Positions 31,312 to 43,542 of a stretch of DNA of 64,000 nt are shown piece after piece (the stretch's first letter is position 1; each line of letters starts with the position of its first letter). Origin of the DNA: Oopsacas minuta (taxonomy: Eukaryota > Porifera > Hexactinellida > Lyssacinosida > Leucopsacidae); the NCBI GenBank assembly GCA_024704765.1, contig JAKMXF010000122.1, positions 62,001-126,000 of the forward strand, read 5' to 3'. Both the position numbers and the translations under genes were made by a program. Under the pieces are notes generated by a model. That model was not told the DNA's origin. It did not search any database and was given only the letters and a program-made list of their open reading frames with translations.

Positions 31312-31898
31312 TCAATAGCCTTCTCCGTTTCTTTTTTTATAAAATTCATTATAATACTTTACTGTCCTACTCTGTTCTAGTTTTGATTTCTCTAAAAACA
31401 TTCCCACGTTGTCTCCTACCTCTCTTTTTATTTTTGATAGCCCTTCTGTATTTGTTTGCGCTGACTTGCATTTGATTTTCTTTATTTTCTTTAACCACAA
31501 ATCTTTCATTGCACTTTGGCTATCTCCACTTTTTACAGCCAGTGGAATTTCTGTGCATGCTATCTTACTTCTGTAATCTGTTTGTTCTTGTTCTACTCTC
31601 TCCATACTTTCCATCATCAGTTCTTCTATTTGTTTTTCTCTTTCTGGCTTGGTCCAAGGGGGTCGTCTTTGTCTTCACTTATTGATATTAGTCTATAGAT
31701 AATATATTCCTTTCTGTATAGACGTTTACCCTCATGAAGACACCTGTCGTAATTTTTACGATTTCAATTACCTGCAGCAATTATATTTGCAAGATTTATC
31801 TCCTTGCATTCTTCAGCATCTATATCAGTATGTATCTTCACGATGTGTCGTTCCAGTTTTGAACAAAATCGATTACATATGTTGCAGATCCCAGACAT
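31312..31898 (-). other. Two tentative ORF fragments, one with a C2H2 finger
   Basis: On the minus strand, 31898-31764 encodes a short peptide starting MSGICNICNRFCSKLERHIV and continuing KIHTD, a C2H2 zinc-finger pattern. 31312 to about 31670 encodes a lysine/glutamate-rich stretch (PPWTKPEREKQIEELMMES, then EQEQTDYRSKIACTEIPLAV). They may be exons of one gene or remains of a retroelement, but I could not find splice sites that join them in frame. The function is unknown. Confidence 0.3.
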
Positions 31899-33176
31899 CG
31901 ATATGTGTTGATTTGATTATGATGTTGATTTATGATGAGCTTTACTGAAGTATTTATAGTTTCACTCAATTGTTATAGAATAGCACCTACACTAATAATT
32001 ATTCGTATTTAAATATTGGTTTCTCGTAAACTCAATCTCTAGCAACAATGATATTGTTTTGAAATTACAGTGTGTATGGGAAATAGCCCGAAAGCAATGC
32101 TGGTTGTAAATAACATATTGGAAAAAATGTCAATGGAGGAGATCTGGAAACCAAATAACAATATTTTACAACTAAGATATGAATAAAAAATTGACAGCCT
32201 CGAATGCAAACTTGTATTTAAGATAATTTTCGGCATTTCTAATTACTTAACCAGACATATCCAGAAAGCTTTCCTTTCAACGTCAATAGTAATATCGAAC
32301 AGTGGAACCAATGGTAGGCAAACATTATATTATCATATCATAATATTGCTCATTCGTATCTACGTATTAAGTATTTGTGGGTGACATGGTAATAACTAAT
32401 AAGAGAAATATTTTGGTTACGAATTTATTCGAATTTCACACGTGAACACATGAGACAAATAACTTTAATTACGGATTTGAATGAAGGAACGAAACTTGGG
32501 AAGCGCGACTATTATGACTATAGGGCCGCATTGATAGGGGAAATTGTGTTTCGCAGTGGTGAAAGGATAGGCGTAGTCTGCGGTTAAAAATTGTGTAGTT
32601 AGCAGTGCTCAGATCAAGGATGGTCACTTAAAAATGGTGGTGCACAAAACAGGGAAATTAAATCCGGCAATTGTTTTCACAGAAAATTTGTGACTAAAGC
32701 ATTCAAAAATTTTCTTGAAAATATCTTGCCATTGGTAGATAAAACCGATATCAATGATCAGTTTTTTATATCTGAAACAGGGAAATCTATAACACACATG
32801 GCAATACAAATATTCTTGATAAATATTTTGAAATGGCTGGGCTGAAAAATAAAATAAAATAAAACTACTAGGCCTGGTATTGCACCGTCCATCTATATTG
32901 CCAGTTTCCACCCATGAGATACCCAAGTCGTCGCTGACTACATGCAGCACTAAGCAAAATACTGCTGAAAAATACTATCGGCAGTTGGGAGGGGAAACTA
33001 AATTAATATGAGCGATAGGCAAAATCAACAACAATTAATTAACTAATTAATTATTGATTGAATAAAACAAGAAGTAGAGTACCAAATGTATAGTTAAAGG
33101 AATCTGAAGAAATTCAAGAAATGATCAAAGTCCAGATTATGTTTACAGAATTATCGTACAATATTTGTGTATATGT

Positions 33177-33177
<1 letters not shown>
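31899..33177. other. Intergenic, nothing recognised
   Basis: A 108-codon minus-strand ORF at 32624-32950 has no motif and is probably chance. Confidence 0.35.

Positions 33178-33234
<57 letters not shown>
33178..33234 (+). repeat. (TG)n microsatellite
   Basis: About 28 uninterrupted TG dinucleotides; Z-DNA-forming and length-variable. Confidence 0.97.
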
Positions 33235-33235
<1 letters not shown>

Positions 33236-35184
33236 TAATTATAGTTGTATAATACGGCAATCAAGAACATTTAACACATGAAATTCAGTATTCTTGCTAC
33301 CAAAAATGGATGCTGGACACTTTTTTTGAATGTTTCACAATTTATTGAAATAGTTTGACGTTGCACATTTAGTAATTTTCCGAATGTACAAAAGCGCTGC
33401 TCTGATTATATGTCCATACATTACCGTTCGATCTAAACGTTCACACTATTTTATTTCTCTAATGATCTTTTATTAGTGCAGAATAACGATGAAACATGAT
33501 TTTCGGACATTTTGTAATTTATAGACAATTTGTAATATATGGACAATTTGAAAAACTTTAAAAAAAATTTATATTATCAATTTAAATCTTATTTATAGTT
33601 TAATGCTGTGGTAGTTTCACAAATACAGTCCCTTTTCAATCATTTAAAAAATTCCATGAAATTTCAAACTGGTAGTTTATAGTAGGTACACATCTATTTA
33701 CCTATCCGGACCTAATGTAAAATTTCAAATCAATATCTCTTAAGCTGAACTCAGGACAGCGGTTACGACATGCTCATTTCAGTTTTGTGCATTCCAATAC
33801 GAGTATTAGTATTATAGACTCCTTAAATGGACCCAAGTTCCAGGACCCGAGATTGCCAGATACCAGTCCTTCTATTTAAGGAGTCTGTGATTAGTATATA
33901 GGAAGCACACTTAAAACAGGGACCTTGCGCAGTGGTCATATATAGTCCGGCTGTAGCATTTACCAAATATAGCGTGACATTACCATTCACTTCTCCTCAT
34001 GCATAGGATTTCGGTTAGAAATCCAGTATGATCACTATATGATTCCAAAAGACTTTTAGGACTTTCTTGTTTTATTATCTTAAAAATAATTGGGATTTCC
34101 ATCAGCAGCAACACAAGACAGACAAGAGAACAAGTGTTTTGCCCTGCTGGACTCTTCAGTGTGTTGCCTTTCTCGCAATCTACACTTGAGTTAGCTGAGA
34201 TTGTTGGATTTAAATTGTATTCGTTTTTCGCCACTGGAGATGCGCCGTTGCAGGTCGCGTTTCAAATAACTGGGCTCATCATGATATGGACTTTTGTAAT
34301 TAAACATTCTGTAGGATCGCTCATAATGAGGAATATATTGAGCTGGGTTGTTGGTGTAGTTGTTAGATGCTCTTAAACGTAACCACCGGATTTCAGTATC
34401 TAAGCTCCCTCAGTTCGATACATTTTGTTGGCAACATAGATATCAGTCTCGTGTAGTGCAGAGGCTGCAATCAATTCAGCATCAGTGGCCTAACTGGCAT
34501 TGCAAAACATGTTTCTACTGTTAATATGGTGAGAGGGAGTGGTAGTCAGAACCTAAGCGAAGTACTAACTGATAACTTCCTTCCTATCACTCACCAAGTA
34601 GCGGTAGATCTCACCCCAGAACTTGGTGTGATATTCCTGACTTCCGGAAATGAGTTTAGACAGACATTTAAAGAGACAGTTGCCATCACGTTCGATACTG
34701 TCGCACTTCTACGGCTCATAAGCTCGTATTTTATGTCCATAGTAGATGCTAGTCAGTTGATTGTTGGAACTGGATTTCTAACATGTTGCACCTCTCTTTC
34801 TGCAACTCTGTCGTAATGGGGGTAATGATGGATTTCGACTCTAGATGTTGATACACTATCACATCAAGGATGCAGATGCCTTTTACACCACATAATTTCT
34901 CCAATTTCTCGTGAAATTTCGAGAGATATACTCCACGGCTCTTGTGATCGGTAAATGCCAACTAAAAGAATAGTGGATATGTGTAGATAAATCAGAAAAT
35001 AAGAGGAGATTGAGAAAGTAAATTGGATATTAGACAATGTAAACAACAATGAAAGCGAATGAATACCTTGAAATTTTCCAGTTCGTTGGGATTGATTCCT
35101 TTGAGATGCAAAATTTCCAATGACCGGGAAGCATAGTTACTTCGTCATAAACAAATGAAACGTAATAAAGTAACAAATAACTTG
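33235..35184. other. Intergenic, only weak ORFs
   Basis: The ORFs at 34526-34816 (plus) and 34749-34961 (minus) show no motif I know. No repeats with clear ends. Confidence 0.35.
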
Positions 35185-35346
35185 TATATAGCTCAACTAT
35201 ACTATAGTACAGTTTTTATTTATTAGCTTTCTATGTTCGAGGAAGGGTCATTAGTTAGGCCTAATGAAAGTCACCTTTTTGGAATGAGGGTATGGAGTTT
35301 TTGTATTACAAAAAACTGTACTATACTATAGTTGAGCTATATATAA
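35185..35346. mobile_element. Short MITE with 30-bp near-perfect arms
   Basis: TATATAGCTCAACTATACTA and the following TAGTACAGTTTTT at 35185-35217 recur inverted at 35310-35345, around an 85-bp loop. The ends within TATATA suggest a TA-targeting element. Confidence 0.75.
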
Positions 35347-35399
35347 GGAATTTGATAAAGTAAATGCTTTGGCAATGATATATCAATATACTATCTATA

Positions 35400-36784
35400 C
35401 CTTGAATATTTAATTTCCATATCTGTAGGGAGATGCGTACAATTGCATTTAGTCAATTTGGCTTCTGATCGCGGAAAGTATTGTCCTTCCTTGAGAACCA
35501 GCGCAGGACTGTCTGTCACTTTAGCCAATGTCATGGGCGCCAATGTATTTGTCTTTATATTGGTTCCAGTTTTTTTGCTTTTTGATTGTTCCAAAGAGTA
35601 TCTGATTTCCTTGCTTTATGTCGTACTGGGACAATGAGTTAAGTAATTTGTTATTGATGATTTAAGCTATATGATTGATTACATGCTCTTTTTAACCTTA
35701 TAATCGAATTGGTATTTTGGTATTTGTTGTTCCTTGTGGATATTATCTTGGGTCTGTAATTTGGATTCTGAACGTGCTCCCATCAGACTCTATCCAACCA
35801 TCATAATATTCAAGTTCTGGAGAAAAAGAATCATCATCATCTTCATCGATAGAATTTTGCACTCTGTAGATTGTTTAGTTCTTCCTCATCCTCAAAATTA
35901 AACATCTCTAAGTTAGAATGCTCGAGTAGATGGCTGCAATTAGATCCTCTTCCGTAGTTCAGAGTAGTCTGCTGTTGATTTATTCCAGCAAGTGTAGCAG
36001 CTAGAACAACAGCTTGTAATTCTGTTAATTTGGCAAATAGTTTGTCTGGTTTTCATTGTCAATGGAAGGATTTATGGAATGCTATAATTGAATTCGAATT
36101 TCTCAATTCTGAGATGAAGCATAACTATGTATTTATCATGTTTACCAAGAAAGTATATAAAAATTCAATAAAACTTAACTAAATATATCAATTATGCTGA
36201 ATCCGATTTTAATGATATACATGTATTTGTTGTTTTTATGAATATAAAGTAAACACATTAGCCGAATCTCAAATATATGTAGAGACTTGCTCATTAGGAT
36301 TGCCAAGTTCTTATATATAAATGCTTTAGTATATTTCTTATATTACATTTTAATAAGACTGCGTTATCTGTGTTCAGTGTTGCCAGATGAGGTGTCCATC
36401 AAGTTCTTGTCATAAGCTAGAAAAATTCTTAAAATGTTCTCGCCACAATAAGGTTCATGCTTAGAATCTCCTTATTTATGGATTTAAGACCTCAAATCAC
36501 AATCATCAACCAGCTAGGACCAAAAACAATCAAAATCTCAAATTCTATCCACCTGTAATATAAGATCGCAGTTCTGGCGATCCCTCTCCAATTGTAGGGA
36601 AAGAATAGCGATCATGATCACTTGCGAAGTGAGAAGACTATATTGAACAACAAAATGTTGAATTTAAACTAATGTCATATCACAGAGAGTAAATCTGCTG
36701 TTTTTCTTCATTTAAAATAATCATCTACTTATTAGATATTCAATTCAAATTTCAAATTCCTACTATTCAAATATTAAACATACA
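35400..36784. other. Intergenic with a dispersed repeat (36110-36300)
   Basis: 36110-36300 carries the TATGCTGAATCCGATTTT and TTTTATGAATATAAAGTAAA blocks of the 18460 and 22080 tandem family, here as a single degenerate unit. No GC-rich tail is seen. No gene is recognised. Confidence 0.5.
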
Positions 36785-37339
36785 TCAATCTACAGTGAAA
36801 ATCCTTGAAGCTATATCTGCTATCATCCAGTCCATGCCTTGTAGTAGATTCTTTCCAGTCACTGCAGAGCAACCATGAATTGCCCAATGATGTGATTGTA
36901 TTTCATCAAGCCCTAGAGCGAGTCTGATCTCCTCAACCCTGAGCGCACCATCTAAATCCTGTTTATTCGCGAAAACAAGTAAAGTAGCACCAGCTAACCT
37001 TTCCTCTAATAGCAGAGATTTCAATTCTTCCCTACAATCTTTAAGCCGCATAGCATCTCCGCTGTCCACTACCCAAATTAAACCGTCCGTTTGATCAAAA
37101 TAATTACGCCAATAAGAACGCAACGACTTTTGGCCCCCAACATCCCATATATTCAATTTGTAATCGCGATGTTCTAATGTTTGTATATTAAAACCTAGTG
37201 TAGGTGAAATATCATGTATATCCTCCCCATTGAACTTCTTCAATATGGTAGTTTTCCCTGCATTGTCAAGACCCAGCATTAGTAATCGGATTTCCTTCTC
37301 CTTCTGCTTCATTTTTTTCAGAATAGTTAATAAACCCAT
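36785..37339 (-). CDS. ARL2: ADP-ribosylation factor-like GTPase 2
   Basis: A 184-residue small GTPase, single exon, start ATG at 37339. All guanine-nucleotide motifs are present: P-loop GLDNAGKT (23-30), switch I threonine in PTLGFN (46-51), WDVGGQ (65-70), NKQD (125-128) and CSAVTGK (157-163). The opening [20 protein letters not shown] and the block [15 protein letters not shown] set it in the ARL2 branch rather than ARL3 or ARF. ARL2 with cofactor D assembles tubulin dimers, and it also releases lipidated cargo from PDE6-delta-type carriers and acts at mitochondria. The length equals that of animal ARL2. Nothing in the flanks suggests operon-like linkage or unusual control; the next 1.4 kb on both sides are non-coding. 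Confidence 0.96.
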   Translation of the reverse strand: MGLLTILKKMKQKEKEIRLLMLGLDNAGKTTILKKFNGEDIHDISPTLGFNIQTLEHRDYKLNIWDVGGQKSLRSYWRNYFDQTDGLIWVVDSGDAMRLKDCREELKSLLLEERLAGATLLVFANKQDLDGALRVEEIRLALGLDEIQSHHWAIHGCSAVTGKNLLQGMDWMIADIASRIFTVD

Positions 37340-38039
37340 AATGATAATTATAATGTATACAGATCTAATTATAATGTTTGGAGTAAAACTCCAGCAAGCA
37401 ATTGAATTAATAACTAAATTAGCCTAACAGCAAAAATAGTATCTTGAGCGTTAAGAGTTCGAAATCGAACATATTTTCGGTGAGAATAATTAAAATAGGA
37501 CAAATATTCAATACCTCCATCTCCGATATGTAGATCAAGATAAGTCAGGGAAAGTTCTTGGCATTCCCTTGTGAAGGGTTGATTACGACCCGACGCCTAA
37601 TAAGTATAGTGAATTTTAAAGGATAGAGAATGGTGAATATTGTCTATTTGAAAAGTGAATTGAACGTTTTACCGAAAGGATATCTTGCCGAAAATATATC
37701 AGTCCGGCCGCTAAATGGGTAGTTTTATATGAAGTGGGAAATGGGGTATATAGAATGTTTTTGGCTGATTCATCATCTCTGATAATATCTGAGTCAGAAA
37801 CAGCCGGTTGACATCTTTGTCACCCTTGTAGATTTATTTCTAATCCTCTTAAAAGTGTCAATTTAGGACACATTCTGCAGGGCTTTCAACCTGAACACAT
37901 TCAAATCGTGAGATTCGTCAAAATCCCAAGATTCTATCATGAGATGTGGAATTTGCTAATAGTTCTCTATAAAACGAGCGGGGTTTCTGGAGTATTTGTA
38001 GACCTGAAATCGTGAGTGTTGCGAACCCTGATTCTATGG

Positions 38040-38275
38040 ATAGCCTGACTCGATGACTTGAGTCATTAAAATTTTGGACAAGTCAGCTCACTCGAAATGT
38101 CACACGAGTCAGATCCCTCGATGATTCAATTAATGATTCATGAGTCACCGAGTCAGGAAAGGAGTCGGATGACTAGGCGACTCGAGTCATCAGGATTCAT
38201 AAACGAGTCAGATGACTCTGGCAAGAATAATTAAACGAGGCATGAGCAACTCGATGACACAAGTCCTAAAGTTTC
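38040..38275 (+). repeat. Cluster of GAGTCA/GACTCG motifs
   Basis: More than a dozen copies of GAGTCA, GACTCG, ACGAGTC and their complements lie in about 230 bp, in both orientations. It is probably a decayed satellite or MITE end array; the motif also resembles an AP-1-like core (TGAGTCA). Confidence 0.6.
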
Positions 38276-38798
38276 GTGATTTATGAATTGCTAATCTTCA
38301 GTATCAAAAGATATGGAAAAATTGAATATGTTTCGTAGCATTTACAACTTCAGATTTTCAATAATGAACAATGGAGCTTGCGATTCTAGATAGTTGAAGC
38401 TAAAATATGATTTCTACTCGCATAAGATAATTCTATTGGATTAATTAATTAACACTATACAATTACGCCCAATTTGTCGATGGTTGTTAATTTATTAAAG
38501 AAGTTGAAGAATAGTTATGTAAAATTAGAAATGCAACAAAAAAGTACCATACTTGAGTACCATAGTTGAAGGTTGGGCTACTGTTGGCCAATCGAAAGGG
38601 CATGCGGTTGAACTCTTACTATCCTTTTGTGGTAGAGAAGGCTGTTTTGTATTTGTCAACCTCTTCTATCTGTATACTCCAATAACCTGATGCCCCAACT
38701 AAGAAAGAGTAAAACTCATCACCGTGCATCCGGTCGAGTATGTCCTTTGGGTGGGGCATTGGATATGAATCAATACGCGTAACAATAGCATTCTAATA

Positions 38799-39926
38799 CA
38801 CTAGGGCAATAGCACCAACTTTTTTTCTTGGACAAGACATCGGTTCAATGAGTTTGGGATTATTATCCTGGAGTTGTATCTCAGAAACAAATACACTTTG
38901 GCCTAATGAATGTATTACATACTTGTAGAAATACATCATTCCATAAAAGCAAAATTTTGTCATATTACCAAATTATATTGTCTATATTGAATAATTCAGC
39001 GAATTATCGAAATACTCCATCATTAAAACCATTTAGAACGTTAAATATTGATATTAGATCACAATGTTGAAAAACGAAATGTTCTAAAATCGCTTCTACA
39101 CAATATATAAAAATTTTGTTATGATAAAGTGACATAATTTGGCAAAATTTTGCTTTTATGGATTGATGACATGTATTTCTAGAAGTATGTAATTCATTCA
39201 TTCACCATAAAGTACATAGTTTCTAAATAATACCTAACTTGTTTAACCAATGCCTCGTCCAAGAACAAAAGTTGGTGCCATTGCCTTAGTGCACGGGTGC
39301 TCAAACTTATAAATATATGGGTCACTTTAAAAATTAGGCTCCGCCTTATGGCCCACAAATCATAGATTGCCTCTGGCTTTAGTTTAATCAATTTTCAAGC
39401 TATACTATTTTACCTCAAATTGCATTAACAATGGGTTCTTCTTTTAAATTCAGGTTATTGACTTATATTATGATCTTTTAAATGGATTCGAATCATTTGA
39501 TGTCTCTTTTTAACTCACTTGTTTTCTAGCAAGTGGACACTAGTACTAAACTTCGATTTGGGGTATACTATGTACTGTTCATAGTAGAACAACATTGCAG
39601 AAAAATCCACCCAAATTCGAAATTTTAGGTAATCCCCATTTTAGTTTATGTTCTGCCTCCTGCGTTATTCTTGTGAAGCTCTAATAATCGATAGAATTCG
39701 TAAATACAACTATAGTTACCAAATAGTTTATTAATACTTGGAAAATTCATGCATTTGTAGAGTATTTATAATTATTTCTATATGGTATTTAGAAAACACA
39801 ATTATTATCTAACTATTGAAGTACGTCAATCTACTGTATCTATATGAATAATGAAAACAAGCGAATTATCCGCGGGGGAAAGCGAATGGTCTCGCAGGCC
39901 ACCGTTTGAGCACCCGTGCCTTAGTC
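38799..39926. mobile_element. Long-inverted-repeat element of the (C/G)ACTARGGC family, with nested hAT
   Basis: The left arm (38799-39000) and right arm (39080-39291) are inverted copies sharing TAATGAATG, ACTT.TAGAAATACAT and CCATAAAAGCAAAATTTTG. The tips read CACTAGGGCAA and (G)ACTAAGGCAA. An inverted flank ATAGCATTCTAATA lies just outside both ends, as in the 3443 element. The hAT MITE at 39292-39918 landed within the last bases of the right tip. No ORF. Confidence 0.72.
39292..39918. mobile_element. hAT MITE inserted in a transposon tip
   Basis: The inverted ends CACGGGTGCTCAAAC match on both sides and are flanked by CCTTAGTG and CCTTAGTC (7 of 8). Non-coding. Confidence 0.82.
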
Positions 39927-39948
39927 TATTAGAATGCTATGGCGTAAC

Positions 39949-41446
39949 CTTATTGAATTAACGGAAATCAACGCAAAATCGCTTGCTCCAGTCCTTTTGT
40001 TACAAGCAATACTCTACTTAACCATGGAGAATTGGAAACCCTACATATGGCATTCAGGAGCATCTCATTAAACTGGCATATTATATCTACAGCCGGTGCT
40101 GCTGGGATTGCCTTCTGTTTCACAGGTTGTGCATTGTAAGGGGCAATAAGATGTAAAAGGTCATTTATTGTAGCTGGTATTTACTGTGCCTACAATACCA
40201 TAGGATAGTGACCCAGTATTGAAATGGTTGCCTATATTATTATTATTATTTTTCTCTATGAAAGCCCCGCAGCCAAAACTGGAATTAGGGTTAATTTTAG
40301 CAAAATTTAGCATAAATTGCCTTTCGCTTTAATGGCGGAGAAATATTCGCCAACATCTTGTCTGGGTTGCCAGTGGAGGTGGCTAACCTCTTGCATGGTC
40401 GTAAACCCGTGGATAGGCACGCCTAACACAAAATTTAAACCATCTTAAGCTTCTTTGAGAGTATCAGCTTTCTTTAGAACATCTCGGATAGCTCCCCGAT
40501 CTGCCAAGTCATTGTTAATGTATGCTGGTAATTACAGAACCGCTCTCTTTACGTCATTTTCTCCTGCGTATATAAACTGGGTAGCTGCCCCACCAAATAC
40601 ATGTCTCCAGTCTTCTATACGATCGCCCTTTTAAAGAGGAGGAATCGCTGGTGAAGAAGTAGCCATCCGATTTCACAATTAGTCAACAGCTGAACAATTG
40701 TTAGTTTTATGTTACAATCCCAATAGAGCCCTGTATAACCATTAGTAGATCCAATGTAAGGAAGTACAATATGAGATTTTAATGTGAAGAACTCAAATCG
40801 AGTAAGAGAGAAATCTAAAATTGATAATTATATAGTAAGTAATAATCGTCGAACGAAACTAATGGAATAACTATGGTGGATTAACAACAAGGTGTAGAAG
40901 CTAGCACTATCTTACAATACTATTAAATCTCAACTATCATAGTGAAGCAACTGATTAAAATTGAGAAAGTCAATTCCATAAAATTTTCTTAATTTAAAAC
41001 AAAGAAAATAATCAAAGAGAGTAAAGATCAATATAGCTTGGCAAAAAATTAATTTAATTTTCATTAACCTCCATATCACCAAAGTAGCTAGAAAATTCTG
41101 AATGGAATCCTGAGTTTGGGTGGGTAAATTCAAGGGAGTCGTGACCATAAAAAATTACCCAAAAAGTGACTAAAGGTAAAAAATTTAAATCAAAGCATAT
41201 TGCTTAAAACGTTCAACTCTCCTCTTTCCAATGATAGTAATTTGTTTAAATCTGATGAAAATTAGTGAGTCAAATTAGAGACTGAAGTCACCCTAGTCAA
41301 ATAGTCAGCTAACTTCTTCGTATAATTTTAAAATAAAACAATTCAAAAAGAAAGAAATATTTTAAAAGAAAATTTAAACACATAATCCACCAACCCTCAA
41401 TAGTGTGTAGAAGAAAACTTATACCAAAATAATAATGAAAAGCCGG
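39949..41446. other. Intergenic, nothing recognised
   Basis: No ORF with a motif and no clear repeat ends were seen. Confidence 0.4.
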
Positions 41447-41630
41447 CACAGTGTGGCAAAATGGCGATTATGGTGTATAGGTGCTTAAACTGAAGATATA
41501 TGTTTTCATATATAGTAAATCGACTCGGTAGATTTCAAAATGACACGAGATTTTCAGTTGCACTGCTGTAGCTTCTGGAAACGGGACTATGACGTATTTG
41601 GTATTTTGATTTAATTAATAGTTATGGTTC
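41447..41630 (+). mobile_element. Isolated Transib terminus
   Basis: CACAGTGTGGCAAAATGG at 41447 is identical to the first 18 bases of the right end of the 11012-14123 element. Similarity continues inward for about 150 bp (AGTAAATCGAC, GTAGATTTCAAAA, TATGACGTA.TT). The five bases before it, GCCGG, are GC-rich like a Transib target. No opposite end or transposase was found downstream, so it is a truncated copy or an internally deleted derivative. Confidence 0.8.
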
Positions 41631-42210
41631 AAAAATAATTAAGTTCTAAATTTGTGAGTGTTCTATACCAGCCAGCCCTATTTATTGATAAAATTGAATA
41701 ACAATGCGTATACTGTATTCATTTATGCATTGATACTTCACACAATGATACTAATTAGAAATACAGTAATTATACAATGGTATAACGAAAATAAAAATTT
41801 TTCTAAAATTACATTTCATCCGAATGGGTGTGCCCCATACGCTTGATGTCAAGAAAGTATAAGTGGGCTCCTTTGGGCGGGTCTAGAAATTATTGAGAAT
41901 GAAATTTAGAAAGATATACTATGCGAAATTGTCAACTATTCAACTCGCAATTATTTGCATTGTAAGATCGGGGATTCAAAATGTAAGTCGAGGAGCATAT
42001 ATACATTCGAATATTTTAGATAGTTAGCACTTGTAATGAACGGTGGCAGGAATACAATCTCTGAAAAATACATCAATATCTCATCATAACTTGATATTAG
42101 TCTTAGTTGGTACTTTCTCTGCTTATTGAATATTCCAACATACCTACAATTAACTTAATTTTGTATTCATATAAAGTTCTTCAAACTTTGAATTTGTAGG
42201 ATATTATCTA

Positions 42211-43540
42211 CAACGGGCGTTCAAAATGTTCCCGACCCTACCTCATATTTTTGTTACTATACAGAATACATATGTACAATTATTGTACTTTCTCGAAATA
42301 ATCACCATTAACGTCTATGACTCGTTGTAGACGACCGAGCCATTAAAAAAAAACATTTTTATAGTCTTCGGGCGGGATGTCTTTTAGGGATCTCTTAATT
42401 GCGCTCTCTAGGTCGATTCTAGTATCAAAATGCTTGCCTGCAAGGTCCTTTTTCAACTTTGCAAAGAGCCAGAAATCACAAGGAGTGAGGTCAGGTGAGT
42501 AGGGTGGGTGATCTAGCTCAACAACTTTCATTCTATCCAACTCTGATTTTACGAGCTTAGTTTTATGTGGCCGTGCATTATCGTGCAATAATCGCATGCC
42601 CCCACGGTCTAGACTTTGGCCTCTGCTCCAAGTAATTTTTTTCTACTCCTGACTCGCAACTGTTGGAATAAAAGTCCCCGGTAATTGTCTCCCCTTTTGG
42701 TATTATAATCTGGGCAACTGGGCCATGTGCATCAAAGAAAATTGAGTACAGGACTTTCTGATCTCTGAACTCTGGCCTAAGATTGAGAGGAGGAGCCTCA
42801 CCTTTTACGCCCATACCTTTTTTCTTTCTTTGGATAGTGAATCGCCGTATCTTATCCAAGTCTCGTCACCAGTAGTGATTTCTGGCAGCCTTCTTGGATC
42901 TGAGTCTTTATACTCGGAGAGCTTTTTCTTGCACAAGTTACCCGAAGTCCTTTTGCTCCTTTGAAGGGAGTGCGCGATCCACCTCGAACAAATTTTGCTA
43001 ACTTTCAGCTCATCGATAAGTATGGAATGAACAGCTCCCGTTGAGATCCCTACATTCATAGTTAACTCCTCAACAGTGATATGAGGATCTTCTTCCACTC
43101 TCCTGCGAATTTCAGAGGTGTGCTAGTGATGGCAGATCTGGGACGCCCGTTTCGTTCCTCATCTTCCAGTGAGTCTCGTCCTTCACGAAACCGCTAGGCC
43201 CACTCCTTCACAGTAGTATATGAAGGGCTCACATCTCGTTAAACGACTTCCAAGTCAGTGAGAATATCCTTCGGGCCAATGCCAAGAAGAGTGCTAATTT
43301 TGATATAGGATCTTTGCTCAAATTTCAAATTTGAAGCCATAAATACTGAAAAATACAAGGATAGTCAACACTGAGAAATTTGAAATAATCGTAACTAAAA
43401 ACTATTGACGATATGGTGAAAGTTAAAGTAGTTCTGAATAGATAATAGAATAAGGTTCATTATGAATACAGATACGTAATATAATTTTTTATCTCTTAGA
43501 ATTCTATGACCAAGGTAGGGAACTTTTTGAGCATCCGTTG
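42211..43540 (-). mobile_element. Mariner element, minus strand, dead
   Basis: The ends CAACGGGCGTTCAAAATGTT and CAACGGATGCTCAAAAAGTT are inverted and flanked by TA (42209-42210, 43541-43542). Size 1330 bp. Confidence 0.93.
42343..43340 (-). pseudogene. Mariner transposase (DD34D type), frameshifted
   Basis: From the ATG at 43340: MASNLKFEQRSYIKISTLLG (HTH_48-type N-terminus), WKEWA-like and GRPRSAI linker, ITVEELTMNVGISTGAVHSI (second HTH), TTGDETWI, FFDAHGPV, LLHDNARPHKT and PYSPDLTPCDFWLFAKLKK. All three Asp are visible. A stop near 43240 and frameshifts near 43100, 42830 and 42600 break it. It is related to, but distinct from, the 47812-49137 copy. Confidence 0.88.
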
Positions 43541-43542
43541 TA

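Noticed and set aside
32624-32950. 108-codon minus-strand ORF
   Set aside because: No motif, no neighbouring exon; length is within chance for this much sequence.
34526-34961. Possible host gene from ORFs on both strands
   Set aside because: No recognisable motif, no convincing splice sites and no shared frame.
38040-38275. CRISPR-like array
   Set aside because: The repeated motifs are short, unevenly spaced and in both orientations; the genome is eukaryotic.
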